In this document: piece by piece, positions 49,969-59,612 of the stretch
Position numbering within the stretch: the first letter of the stretch is position 1
Layout of the letters: the number at the start of each line of letters is the position of its first letter
Assembly: GCA_012845835.1 (NCBI GenBank)
Contig: JABAKD010000009.1
Span: forward strand, 6,139,324 to 6,203,323
DNA: 64,000 nt
Direction of reading: 5' to 3'
Source: Undaria pinnatifida
Taxonomy: Eukaryota > Sar > Phaeophyceae > Laminariales > Alariaceae
The notes under the pieces: model-generated
Told to the model about the DNA's origin: nothing
What the model saw: the letters and a program-made list of their open reading frames with translations, nothing else
Database searches by the model: none
Made by a program: the position numbers and the translations under genes

Positions 49969-52900
49969 CGGTGTTATCGTTCGGTGTTATCGTTGTTGTC
50001 GCCGTTGTTTGCTTTTGCCCGCATGCACGCGTGTTGACGTTTTCTTGTGTTTTATTTGTTTTTTGCTTTTATCTTGTTTTTTGCGTTTTTTTTGGCGCAG
50101 GGCTGGCAGAGGACGACCAGGACTCAGTGCGATCGCAAACGATCGACAACTGCACCTCCCTCGCCCAAGTCCTCCCTGAGGAGGACCAGACGAAGCACAT
50201 CCTACCGGTCGTGCTGGAAACCGCTAAAGATTCGTGAGCACTCGCCAAGGCGTACGCGTGTATTTGTACCGAAGAGGCGGGATCGGGGCTCCTTGCTCCC
50301 CCCCTCTCCTTCCCGCCTCCTTAGATGCTTTGATGGCGGCCCTGTTTATTTTATGTGGGCTGTTATATTTTGCGTATGCATGGTCTCCTTAGCAGCAATG
50401 CGTAAAGCCGTACACACGTGTGACATGCACAGAAGAGTCGGGGATCGGGACTCTTTGTCCTCCCCTCTCTGTCCCACGTCCTTAAGGTACTTTGGCTGCG
50501 GCCCAGTTTTTTGTATGTGGGCTGTGTATTTGGTATATGCACGGTCGCCATAGCAACAATGCGTAAAGCCGTACGCACGTGTGACATGCGCAGAAGAGTC
50601 GGGAATCGGGGCTCTTTGTCCCCCCCTCTCCTTTCCCGCCTCCTTGAGGTGTTTTGGCGGCGGCCCTGTTCTCTTTTGTCGTCTCTTGTTGTGTTTTCTT
50701 CAAGGACAATCAATTAACCAACCCATTAACCAATCAATCAACAAACCAACCAATCAACCAACCAGCCAACCAATCAATCAACCAACCAACCAATCAATCA
50801 ATCAATCAATCAAGCAACAAAGCAATGAAGCAAATTGATCAACCAACCAACCAACGTATGGACAAATCAACGTATCGAAGGTCGTGGAGAGTGCGATGGA
50901 GCGCCGCAAGCAAGTTCCACGAGCTGTGCGCGGCCTTGGGGGGTGAGGCCACGAATGAGCCAATGTGCGGGGCGTACGAGAGCCTTCTACAGGACTCAGA
51001 GCCGGAGGTTAGTATGAGCACAGTGTTGATAGCCAGGGTACCGCAGGCAAAGTATGTGTAGGGGCTGGGGTGGGGTGGCGTCAAGTTTGAGGATATTTCA
51101 ATGTGGGTGTTTTTGGTTGTGTTGGCAGTGTTGGCGTTATTGGTGGTGGCGGTGGTGGTGGTGCTAGTGTGGTGTTGGTGTTAGTGGTGGTATTGGTGGC
51201 AGTGGCGGCGGTAGTGGCGTTGTTGTTGTTACTGGTGGTGTTGGTGGTGGTGGTGGTGGTGGTGTTAGTGGTGTTGTTGTTGGTGTTGGTGTTGGTGTTG
51301 TTGTTGTTGGTGTTGGTGTTGCTGTTGCTGTTGCTGTTGCTGCTCGTGCTCTTGCTTTTGCTCTTGCTGTTGTTGCTGCTGTTGCTGTTGCAAGGAAATA
51401 GGGAGAAAGGGAGAGAGGATAGGATTGACGAAAAAGCGGAGGGATGTCGGAGAGAGAAGGCGCGAGGGGTGGGGGGATACGAGCGAACCGCGGAGGTCAA
51501 CTGCGAGCGCGAAGGTTCTCTTCAGAAAGTTCCCTGTGCCCCCTACGTTTCGTTGATCCCTGCGACGCTACAACTCAAGCTTATTCACTGGGGACCCCGC
51601 CTTCCCGCCTTACGCCCGCGTAGAAATCCCCTGTGTACTCTACGTTTTGTTGATTCCTGTAACGCGACGGTCAAGCTTATTCGCAGACGACCCCCCCCCC
51701 CCCCCTTTCTTCGCGCCTTGCGCGCGGTGCTCGTTATCTTTCCCACTGCGACGTGATTTGGATGGTCCGATGTGATAGGTCAGGACCGCCGCCGCAACAA
51801 ACGCGACGAAGGTGGTGGAGTTGATGGATGTGGAAGCGGTTCTCGGAAAGGTGAGCTAGAGAAAAAGCCGGTGCCGTGTTTTGGCGCCCTCTCAAAAGCC
51901 GTACCGTCTTCTGGCGACCCCTCCGCTGTTGTTGAATAACGAAGCATGGGTGCTTCTATTTTCATCTGATGCGACTTGGTTGGTCCGTCCGCGACTGTAT
52001 ACGTAGTTGTGCTTGTTCGTATACACACGCGCACACTTCTCGTGGACGGTTACTGAGACCGTTTCCCCCCCCCCCGAAATATTTAACATTGAGATGCCGG
52101 CACGTGTACTCTCGGGTTAATACCCAATATATATGCGTGGAACTGACACTTCCCCCTCTCTACATATATGCCTCCCACGGTGCGGTGGTCTTATAGGTGT
52201 TCCCCTGCTTGCAGCAGCTAGTGATGGACCCGAGTGAGCACGTGCGGCAAGCCTTGGCGTCGGTGATGAACGACATGTCGCCGGTGCTGGGAAACGACAA
52301 CACGATCAATCATTTGCTGCCCATGCTGCTCACCCTCCTTAGAGACACCAACCCAGACGTGAGATGGGACAAGACTCTTTTTGGTGCTTGTATTTTTTAT
52401 TTTGGAATGTTGGCATTTTCGAGGTTTGCATTTTCGAGCTTGCTTTTTTGGAGCTTGTGGTTTCGAGCTTGCATCCCGAGATTGCGAATGGAGATTGCGT
52501 TGCGAGCTTTGCATTTTCGAGCTCGTGGTGGAGTGCTTTGGGTGTGTGTGTGAACGAGGAAGAGGGGAGAGGGGTGGTAGGTGGCTGGCGGGAGTGAACG
52601 GAATCTGCAGCACCAAAGCATAAGTGTAGTAGAAGTCCTATGGTACGCGAGCCCCCACCCCCCCCCACCCCTCGATAGGAATCGCCGAATACCTCACGGC
52701 GCTTCGCGCTTGGTGCAAGCTATGTCTGCCTGGTCGGTGAAAACCCGACATGCTCCGTCCCGGTATTTTAGGGAAGCGAGGGTCTGTGGGTCGTACGATT
52801 ACGGCCGTGCATGAATACCTAGTACACCCCCCCTCCCCCCCCGAGAAACACGCCAATTCGTCAAACTCCGCAACACTGTCGTCTTGTTTTGGCTGATATT

Positions 52901-55900
52901 TTTTTTCGAAAAAAAAACGTGCAGGTTCGACTGAACATAATTTCGGGTTTGCAAGCGGTGAACAGCGTTATCGGGGTGCACTTGATGAGCGCCGCTCTTG
53001 TGCCGGCGATCGTCGACCTGGCGGAGGATAAGAAATGGCGAGTTAGGCTGGCCATCATCGAGCACACCCCGGTGCTAGCCATCCAGTTGGTAAGAGAGGA
53101 TGCGGCGACGCGACGGAGAAGAGGTCGGGGGTTTACGCATCTGACTAGTCGGATAGGATCAGAGCAGATCTCCATTTTCATGGTCCAGATATTTGATGTT
53201 GATGGGTCTTTTTTCGCTGCCTAGTTATAGATCACATCCAATTTAGTTGTCTCTGGTTGTTGAGCCATCCCTCGGGCATTGGCTGCAGTGTTTTGGTTAT
53301 TGTTTCCGACCTCAAGTGTGGAGCTATCGGTTAGTATGAAAATTCGACGCGTATGTTTGTTTTAGGACCAGCGAATTAGAAATGCTGGTCGGATTGCGCG
53401 AACGAATGTCTCCGCAGTCATGAATCGGGTGATGGTGGTTGATGGTGATGGTGATGGTGATGATGAGATATTGAGCTGCTCCTCGTGTTAGGAGCTCAGA
53501 AAATTCTTAGAAAGTTCTGCTTCACCTCTGCCGTGGGATGACGCTTCGGAGGGAGCATTGTTTTGCACGCTTCGGACAGATCAGATCAGATCAGATCAGA
53601 TCCCCATTCAATTGATGTACGCATTTAATCTAGCTTGTTAGTTTTTTGCGCGTCTACGTACGTACACATGAGGGATGGCGTAGTGGTATGGAAGCCGAAT
53701 GTCAAGGGAAACGGGGGAAGGGGCGGGGGGCAGGCGGTAGATATAACCACAACAATAATTATCCTACACTTTTTCCAAGTAGTTTGTTCCCAAAATGTTG
53801 TGGGCGGACTTCCGGAGGGGTTGAAATGTGCTGCAGGAGGCTTCGAGGTGACGATTTTATGACGGCAGCCTTTACGGCGTTCTCGACACACACATCATAC
53901 CAGATGAAGTACCAAACACATTTTTCGATTTTTTTCGGTGGTCCGCACATTTTTATCAGATGTTCCAAAACCCGCGCCAAACCCTAGCCTGGGTTCGGGT
54001 TGGGATTCGGGTTAGGGTTGGGTTGGATCGATTCCGTCGCGTGAATTGTAAAAACAATACACTACGAAAAACGTAAATACAAAACAGCCTAAAAACCCTT
54101 ATAACGCGAAAAATATTTGGTACCAGGTAATTTATCTGGTTCGATTTGTGTGTTGAGAATGACAAAGGTGCCTTGTTTTTGATACGCGTAACGAACTTGC
54201 GAACATGCCACAACCAGGGTTCGTTGAACTATCGCCCCCTCTCCCCCACCCCCCTCACGGTGCCGTTGTGTGTTTGCCGGTTCCATGCTTGTTGCGCCGC
54301 ACGCGTAACCCCACCCATCCGCTCCGCTCGTCCGTTGTTCTTTCGGCCGTTTCGTCCTCGTGCGCGTTGTCTCGTGCCAATGCGGATTGCCCTGAACCGG
54401 AACACGTTATCGACCCGAACCGGAACACGTTATTGGCCCGACCCGGAACACGCTATTCATTGTCCCGGACCGGAACACGGGATGGATCTAACCGCCACGT
54501 GCTATTGAACCGAACCGGAACATGCTGTTGATCCTGACCGGAACGTCAGGGGGCGCAATTCTTCAACGATAAGGTGAGGCGTGAGTAAAACCGGTTATTG
54601 CGATTGCACGCACGCAAGCATGCCCATCGGACCATGAGTCATTTTTTGCAGAGAGCCCATGGCGGCTTGTGGCGGCAAGAATCAGTCCAGCTGAGAGCGT
54701 GAGAGCGGGCTTCGTCCGAGATTCTAATTTTTGTATTGTATTCCAGTCTACGAACAAAAACAAGGTTTCACTCACATGATGCGTTCAGTTAGCTTCTGTC
54801 ATGTTCGTGTCCCCGACGACGGAAAGTATTCTATCAACTGTATTTTCAGCTCGAAAATACGTAGATTTAATTGTTTCATTGATGGGTGGCTTTGTTTTCG
54901 GTGCTGGATACAGGACATGACTTTTTTGCGACATATACGTACTACTATTGCTGTGCCCAAGGCGCTTGATCCGACCGCATTGGGCGCGACGTGGGTTATT
55001 TTCCAGGGTGCTGAATATAGGATCTCGGTATCGTAATATAAATGTGCATGGCTTGTCCCAGGTATACCAGAATTGCCGTGTCCGAGGTACTCGTCCCCCC
55101 CTAATGTGGTACGACACGCAGATTATTCTTCGGTTCTGAGTACATAAAATGATGTTCGTGTATGCCATACTCGTAGGACTTGAGGCCCGCTGCGTATGAT
55201 TCTTCCCGATACGATACAATGGGGAGTCCCATGCTTTGATATGGACGTGCCATTTTTCAATACTATTCCCTCTCGTTTGTGCTAGGGGTATTGACTGTAC
55301 CAGCGTGTGTATCCTCGGAAGACCGTCTCTGCTAAGCATGGGCTCGAATGTGTGAGGCAAGGACTATCACTTTTCCTGGCGACTCGCTTAATTTGATCAA
55401 CGGGTTCGGCTCTGCCGAGCGTCTTGCACTTTGTCAACAACAACCTGTATTTCTGCTTGCGTTGTTTGTCTTAAGGCCCGGGGCTCTGAACTCTGCGTCT
55501 TCCCCTATGCTCTGTACCCCGCTCGCGGCCGCGCCTTTTTTTTCTTTCGTGCGCTCGGTGACTGTATGCAATGGTGCTGAGATGGATAGGGTAGTGAAAT
55601 CTCGATTCGATGATACATGGTATAACGGCCCCATAATCACTCAGTGTGCCGCCAGCACTATCGGTAATTTGATCACGCTGAAGATTGTTAGGCCAATCTT
55701 GACAAAAACATTGTCTGCGGTTCTGCTGTACATCAGTAGTCTGCGGTTCTGCTGTGCTGCAGGAGGCGTATTATGCAGCACATGCAACTGTGGTGCCCCC
55801 CCTGTAGCGTCGGTATCTGTCAGCCAACAACAAACCGGCATTATTGATTGTTGTACCATACCGATACTTGTACTGTACACAGTAGTATACCGGTATACCA

Positions 55901-58740
55901 GTACGACGTGTGCGGGTCCAGTCGTGACGTTAGCGATTCCACCGGCAGTTTAAAGACAGCCCGCACTATCAGGGTTAGTTTGGTCCTCTGCTTGTGGTAG
56001 GGAGACCCAGTACCTGGCACCTGTTATTCTCAAACATGAATGCCGCACGCTGGGTTCATCCGAATCCGACGATATTTTCCAACCTCGTGCGCCGGCTCAA
56101 CACGAAGTCAATGGCGACGTCAGATTCGAGACCCTGAGTAGCGGCCTGGGTGTGTTTCACACTATACCCATGAAGCATACATCTGGTGCCGATCCATGGT
56201 CGACAGCCCTTCCGTCCGTCCGAGGCCTGCATGGTCATCGAAAAGCCCCGTCTCGCCGCGGTTGGCGCGTGCTTCGTAGTCTTCGCAAGCAGAAACAGGA
56301 GAAGCCACAAGAGATAGTAGACATGTCCTCTAGGCCAATCAACCGGCACCGGGCAGTGTTGTGCCGTCCGCTCGTGTACCTCTGCTATGCTCGCGCAACT
56401 ATGTGCACAAGAAGGTATACACACGCGAGAGGAGTCGATACACCTGTCTTCTCCTTGCTCTTGGCTGTAGTAAGCTATGTACGAAGTATGTCCGTAGAAC
56501 CCATGACTACCAATGGTTAATTCCGCAGTGTGTTGATAAGACTGATAACTTGTTTGTTCTGCAAGGTCGAGATTTATCACCAGGTATGCTTTTTTTTTCG
56601 TTTCCCCGAAGACGAAAATATTTGTCAACCTTGCCAACCTTGCCAACCATGTCTGTTTGGCTGTCTGTCTGTCTGTCCGTCTTCTGTCTCTATTCCCCCC
56701 GTGTGATGCCAGCTGTGCGACATTTGTCTGGCCTGGTTAGGGGATACCGTCTTCAGCATTCGGGTAGCCGCGACCGACAACCTCAAGCGGCTGACCGACC
56801 ACTTCGGAACCCAATGGGCGCGAGGCCACATCTTACCCAAGGCACGTCCTTCCGACAAAATATCGTGTATGTTTTGTGTGTGCTCTTGCAAGTGTGCTGG
56901 TGGTATTGTTTTGCAGGCTGTGCCCATCTCGTACTCCCTGTCTGTGAGCGAACAAACCTGCGCTCAATAATTCACGCGCTGGATGGATACTGCAACGCGA
57001 TCATTACAGGAAAGCCCGACATCGACTGATCAAAAAGCAACGTCGCTATGGATAGCCTCTAGGCTGACCCCAGTCACTTCCCCCCACGCCCACCCCTGTA
57101 CGCGGAAATAAGCTACGACCCCAACGAGCAAAATCGGGCGTCCATTAATGTAAAATCGAGGCCGTATGAATGAGCGTGTTGGTGGTCACAAGCCAGTTAC
57201 CACCCCCCCCCCCAATGAGTACACCCCGCTTCACCGACTTGTTTCGTTTTTTTGGCGTGTTCCCGACGTGCTTTTAGTTGGGCCGTCGTTGGGTGGTTGC
57301 CCGCCTGGGCTGACACCATGCATCTGGTAGGTATATCGTTATTGTGCCCGATTATGGTGGTGCACCCATCGTAAGCTCGTAACCAGTCCCGCCCAACTAT
57401 TGTTTTCGTTTTTGTGCCCGGAACAAACCAACAGGTGGTGCAGATGCACGTGCACAGCAGCTATCTGTACCGCATGACTGCTCTCTACGCAATACAGGTC
57501 TTGACGGAATCTCTCGACGTTGACATGCTGAGCAAGGTAAGCGGTTTTGTGAGCGTTTTTGTACAGGGGCACAGTCGATGCAAGGAAGTGGTGTGTGCAG
57601 GTTCCTATGAGGCGTGTAGAGCGTAAACTGAGGTGGTCATTGCGGGGTCGATGGTTGGATGATGCTGGGGCTTACTGGGGCTGCTTTTCTGGTTATTGCC
57701 CTCTTGAAATAATCTGTTATCCTCCGAGGGAATGTGTATACTAAAAATAAAGCGTAAGCTTTCCCCAATTCCAAGGATGTGTTGTGTCAGTTTACCTCTG
57801 TCGCCTTGAGGGTTCTCTAGTCCCGCTTCTTCCTCCGTGCCCCTGTTCACTTTCCCCGCCTCCCTGCCCCCCTCCTTCGGTTGAAACGCTTGCAAAAACG
57901 CCTTTTCGGCGCGGAGCTCAGGAGGTGCTCCCGCTGGTGCTTCGAATGGCCTCCGACCCCGTACCGAACATCCGCTTCAACGTGTCCAAGACTCTGGAGA
58001 GGATGGCTCCATGTCTCGAGGTGCGTTTTTTGGGCTTCAGAAGAGTTTCAGATATGCCCGGAAGCACGAGGATCGCTTGGGCACCATTATGAATATAAAA
58101 CGCTCCTTACATTTTCGTACAGAGGGTTAGCACATTACACCATGACAGGAATGTAGTGTCAGCACTCCGACCAGTCTTAGCTGGGCCCCTTTTATGATAT
58201 TTACCTGTTGACGCCGGATTCTCTTCCCGAGGGGGTTGCTTTTGCTATATCGACATCTGGTGGTATTTTCTTGGTAGTCAATCGGCTGAAAATCGTTCAG
58301 ATGGTGTCACTACATCGATGGATGACTTCATGGCGGCGGATGCTATGCATGTTATGCTTATTTCACATTGGGAATAGCCTCTTGTTAGAGCAGATCTGCC
58401 GATCGGCTGGCTGTCCGGCTGTCGGATTCGGCGAAGGAGACCATAGCTGTGTGGTCGAGAAATTCGTTGAAACTCATCTCTGGATGCTGTCGATTCCTTA
58501 ATTATGTCTTGAAAAATTAACGCGGTTCGCTTTTCTTTGCGCCGCACGACGTTTTCCTTGTTGCGGCTTTTTTGTTTTTGTGTGTGGTGGTATTCGCTCC
58601 CCGCTCTTTGATGATGAATGAAGGACGGCGCCGTGAAAGCTAAGATTCGGCCGGCGCTGGACAACCTGGTGGACGACGCGGACCGCGACGTGCGATACTT
58701 TTCTCGAAAAGCCATGCTAGCGGTGTCTGCGATGGGTTAA
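39175..58740 (+). CDS. PPP2R1: Protein phosphatase 2A scaffold subunit A (PR65), complete, 15 exons
   Basis: HEAT-repeat scaffold that holds the PP2A catalytic C subunit and a regulatory B subunit in the Ser/Thr phosphatase holoenzyme (cytosol and nucleus). Exons: 39175-39291, 47063-47218, 48040-48156, 48565-48821, 49816-49898, 50101-50233, 50881-51007, 51779-51850, 52197-52358, 52925-53089, 54550-54573, 56713-56841, 57435-57536, 57922-58020, 58624-58740. All junction phases agree, giving 1,860 nt, 619 aa plus stop. The animal protein is about 589 aa; the difference is mostly a 25-30 residue Ser/Thr-rich N-terminal extension. Family blocks read in order: [109 protein letters not shown], and the C-terminal end [18 protein letters not shown]. 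Every intron is GT-AG except intron 12 (GC-AG). The assignment is firm; small errors at individual splice sites are possible. Confidence 0.95.
40740..40870 (+). repeat. Dispersed repeat with a conserved short reading frame (two copies)
   Basis: A related copy lies at 27,470-27,600. Both read VPT.QLAKMS.DPKFVEL across the ATGs at 40806 and 27527 and stop shortly after ADVL.IF. Upstream of VPT the 40.8-kb copy stays open while the 27.5-kb copy has TAA. The peptide is not recognised. Confidence 0.55.
41387..41630 (+). repeat. 122-bp tandem duplication
   Basis: Two adjacent units start GTGAAACCAGACACATGCGG (41,387 and 41,509) and end near AAAATGAAAGTAAAC / AAAATAAAAGTAAAC. They are highly similar, implying a recent duplication. 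Confidence 0.85.
42092..42357 (-). repeat. Dispersed SINE-like family, copy D
   Basis: Inverted copy with GGTTATCCTCGAGCC at one end and GACACCTGTGACCACGGC at the other. The flank at 42,034-42,080 contains a second tRNA-like B-box sequence (GAGAGTCGAACTCACGAC), suggesting a tRNA-derived head. A short partial copy, minus strand, lies at about 36,560-36,652 in DDB1-like intron 2. Confidence 0.65.
42935..45356 (-). pseudogene. Unrecognised gene nested antisense in PP2A-A intron 1, with an apparent one-base frameshift
   Basis: Exons in transcript order: 45356-44874, 44635-44532, 43481-43314, 43108-42935 (TGA at 42935). Donors AAAC|GTGAGT, CGGG|GTAAGC and CGAG|GTACGT and acceptors ACCAG|CG, TTTGCAG|AAG and TGGAG|AGA fit in phase. 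The first exon has a Gly/Ser linker and a Cys-rich segment, [11 protein letters not shown]...DAVCDTC, resembling a RanBP2-type or similar zinc finger. Near the A-run at 45003-45006 the frame that continues well ([26 protein letters not shown]) is shifted by one base; the shift also gives the phase that exon 2 requires. Later exons read [38 protein letters not shown] and [18 protein letters not shown]. No start codon was found: upstream of 45356 the sequence is pyrimidine-rich like an acceptor tract, although it also reads as a hydrophobic stretch. Whether this is an assembly error, a polymorphism or a decaying gene is unknown. Confidence 0.5.
43975..44560 (-). repeat. Array of about 140 bp that copies a splice-donor region of the nested gene
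   Basis: Minus-strand sequence like GGCAGTCCCGTC(G/A)TCGGG|GTAAGC occurs at 44,526 (the predicted donor itself), 44,409, 44,268, 44,130 and 43,975. The 43,975 copy extends back into exon-like sequence (KLKLTWVML compared with KLKFALVVT). Confidence 0.65.
46395..46750 (+). repeat. Two diverged copies of a 150-190 bp sequence
   Basis: Shared blocks: CGCAAGTGGG/CGCAAATGGG, CGTTTCTGGGCTCC, TGCTGTGTT, CCCTGGTGTGC, GCTCATCATT/CTCATCATTT. The copies start near 46,400 and 46,605, upstream of PP2A-A exon 2. Confidence 0.7.
49918..49969 (+). repeat. GTT trinucleotide array in PP2A-A intron 5
   Basis: About 16 GTT/TTG units begin roughly 20 bp after the exon 5 donor (49898/49899) in a short intron (202 bp), so the repeat makes up a quarter of the intron. 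Confidence 0.9.
50270..50700 (+). repeat. Three tandem 150-bp units in PP2A-A intron 6
   Basis: Each unit has CGGGGCTC(C/T)TTG, CCCTCTC, CGCCTCCTT, GGCGGCCC(T/A)GTT, ATGTGGGCTGT and GCGTAAAGCCGTAC. The third unit is cut short at about 50,690, where an AACC/AATC tetranucleotide array (50,709-50,860) begins. Confidence 0.85.
50709..50860 (+). repeat. AACC/AATC tetranucleotide array
   Basis: CAATCAACCAACC-type units run to about 20 bp before the exon 7 acceptor (50880/50881), so this A/C-rich array replaces the usual polypyrimidine tract upstream of that acceptor. Confidence 0.85.
51108..51395 (+). repeat. GTT/GGT/GCT trinucleotide tract in PP2A-A intron 7
   Basis: Nearly 290 bp of (G/T/C)-rich triplets, mainly GTTGTTGGT and GTGGTG, on the sense strand. 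A similar GGTGGT tract fills 47,240-47,480 in intron 2. Confidence 0.85.
52690..52830 (+). repeat. Dispersed repeat with an inverted relative at 22,990-23,230
   Basis: Shares CTCACGGC, TCTGCCTGGTCGGTGAAAAC, GCTCCGTCCCGG and a C-homopolymer end with the reverse complement of 22,990-23,230. A weaker relative lies at 18,985-19,040. It sits in PP2A-A intron 9. Confidence 0.6.
54395..54549 (+). repeat. 25-30 bp tandem units abutting the micro-exon acceptor
   Basis: Units carrying ACCGGAACACG(T/C)TATT recur about five times. The last, GACCGGAACGTCAG, ends exactly at the 3' splice site of the 24-nt micro-exon. Confidence 0.75.
54550..54573 (+). CDS. PPP2R1: PP2A-A exon 11, a 24-nt micro-exon
   Basis: Eight codons, GAQFFNDK, lie between acceptor GTCAG|GGG and donor AAG|GTGAGG, phase 0 on both sides. 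They supply the FF(D/N)(D/E)K motif that this family has between ...LAIQL (exon 10) and LC...AWL (exon 12). The flanking introns are 1.46 and 2.14 kb. A gene finder could easily miss it, and losing it would remove eight residues without shifting the frame. Confidence 0.85.
56713..56841 (+). CDS. PPP2R1: PP2A-A exon 12 with a GC donor
   Basis: Encodes [17 protein letters not shown]... to GHILPK, corresponding to the family's LC.AWLVD.VY.IREAA...IIPK. The coding match ends at AAG, followed directly by GCACGT rather than GT. The nearest GT (56846) would leave phase 1, but exon 13 (from 57435, VVQMHV) needs phase 0. Intron 12 is therefore read as a GC-AG intron. Confidence 0.85.
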
Positions 58741-59446
58741 GAGGGAAAAAAGCAGCACTGACTGACGCCACCGCCATGTTTGCCACTCGCACTGCAACTG
58801 GCATTGCCACTGGCATTGCCACGGGTATTTCCACTGCCACTGCCATTGCCACTGCCTTTGCCAGTGGAATTGCAAATGGCATTGCCACTGGTGTTGCCAC
58901 TGACATAGCCACTGGCACTGGCAGTGACACTTGACACTGCAGCTAGACTTGGTACTGGCACTGCTGTTTTGCGTTTTTTGCTTGTGTTTCTGTTTTTTCT
59001 TTTTTCTTTTTTCTTTTTTCTTTTTGGCCGGCCGCTAGGCTTGACTGGCTGGGTTGGGTTGCTGTCGTGTCTTTGACGCACGCGTTTTTGACGCACGCGT
59101 GGCCTCTAGTACTTGAGTACGTTCGTATTTATACGTGCTGCGGGTGCGCAGGGCCACGGGGAGATTCCGGCTCGGTGCGATGACGGCAAGGTTTTTTAGG
59201 CGGAAAGGGTTGGGGTGAAATGGGTGGAAAGGGAGGGGGGGGGGGGGTGGGGGGGGGTCACATATTTTGCGACGGGAAAGGCACACAGAACACACCCGGA
59301 CGGCGAGGCAGCATTGCTATTGGCCACTGCTGCCGCCGCCGCCGCCGCTTGGTGTCGGCACACTGTTTGGTTTGGTTTGGTTTGGTCTGTTTTTGGTCTG
59401 GGTGGGTCCGGTTTGGTCTGGTTTGGTTTGGTTTTGGTGTTGTTGG

Positions 59447-59612
59447 GTTCGGTTCGGTTCGGTTCGGTTCGGTTCGGTTCGGTTCGGTTCGGTTCGGTTC
59501 GGTTCGGTTCGGTTCGGTTCGGTTCGGTTCGGTTCGGTTCGGTTCGGTTCGGTTCGGTTCGGTTCGGTTCGGTTCGGTTCGGTTCGGTTTGGTTCGGTTC
59601 GGTTTGGTTCGT
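59447..59612 (+). repeat. GGTTC pentanucleotide array
   Basis: About 28 uninterrupted GGTTC units (59,447-59,588), then a few with GGTTT variants. The long reading frames it creates on both strands are artefacts of a 5-nt unit with no stop codon in any frame. Confidence 0.95.

Noticed and set aside
51081-51756. 217-codon frame on the plus strand and 139-codon frame on the minus strand
   Set aside because: They translate the GTT/GGT triplet tract of PP2A-A intron 7 (poly-Val/Leu or poly-Asn/Thr).
54785-56646. Three open frames of 190-200 codons in PP2A-A intron 11 (two minus, one plus)
   Set aside because: No recognisable domain or coding-like pattern and no good splice or start context; they lie between two certain PP2A-A exons. 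A decayed insertion is possible but not supported.
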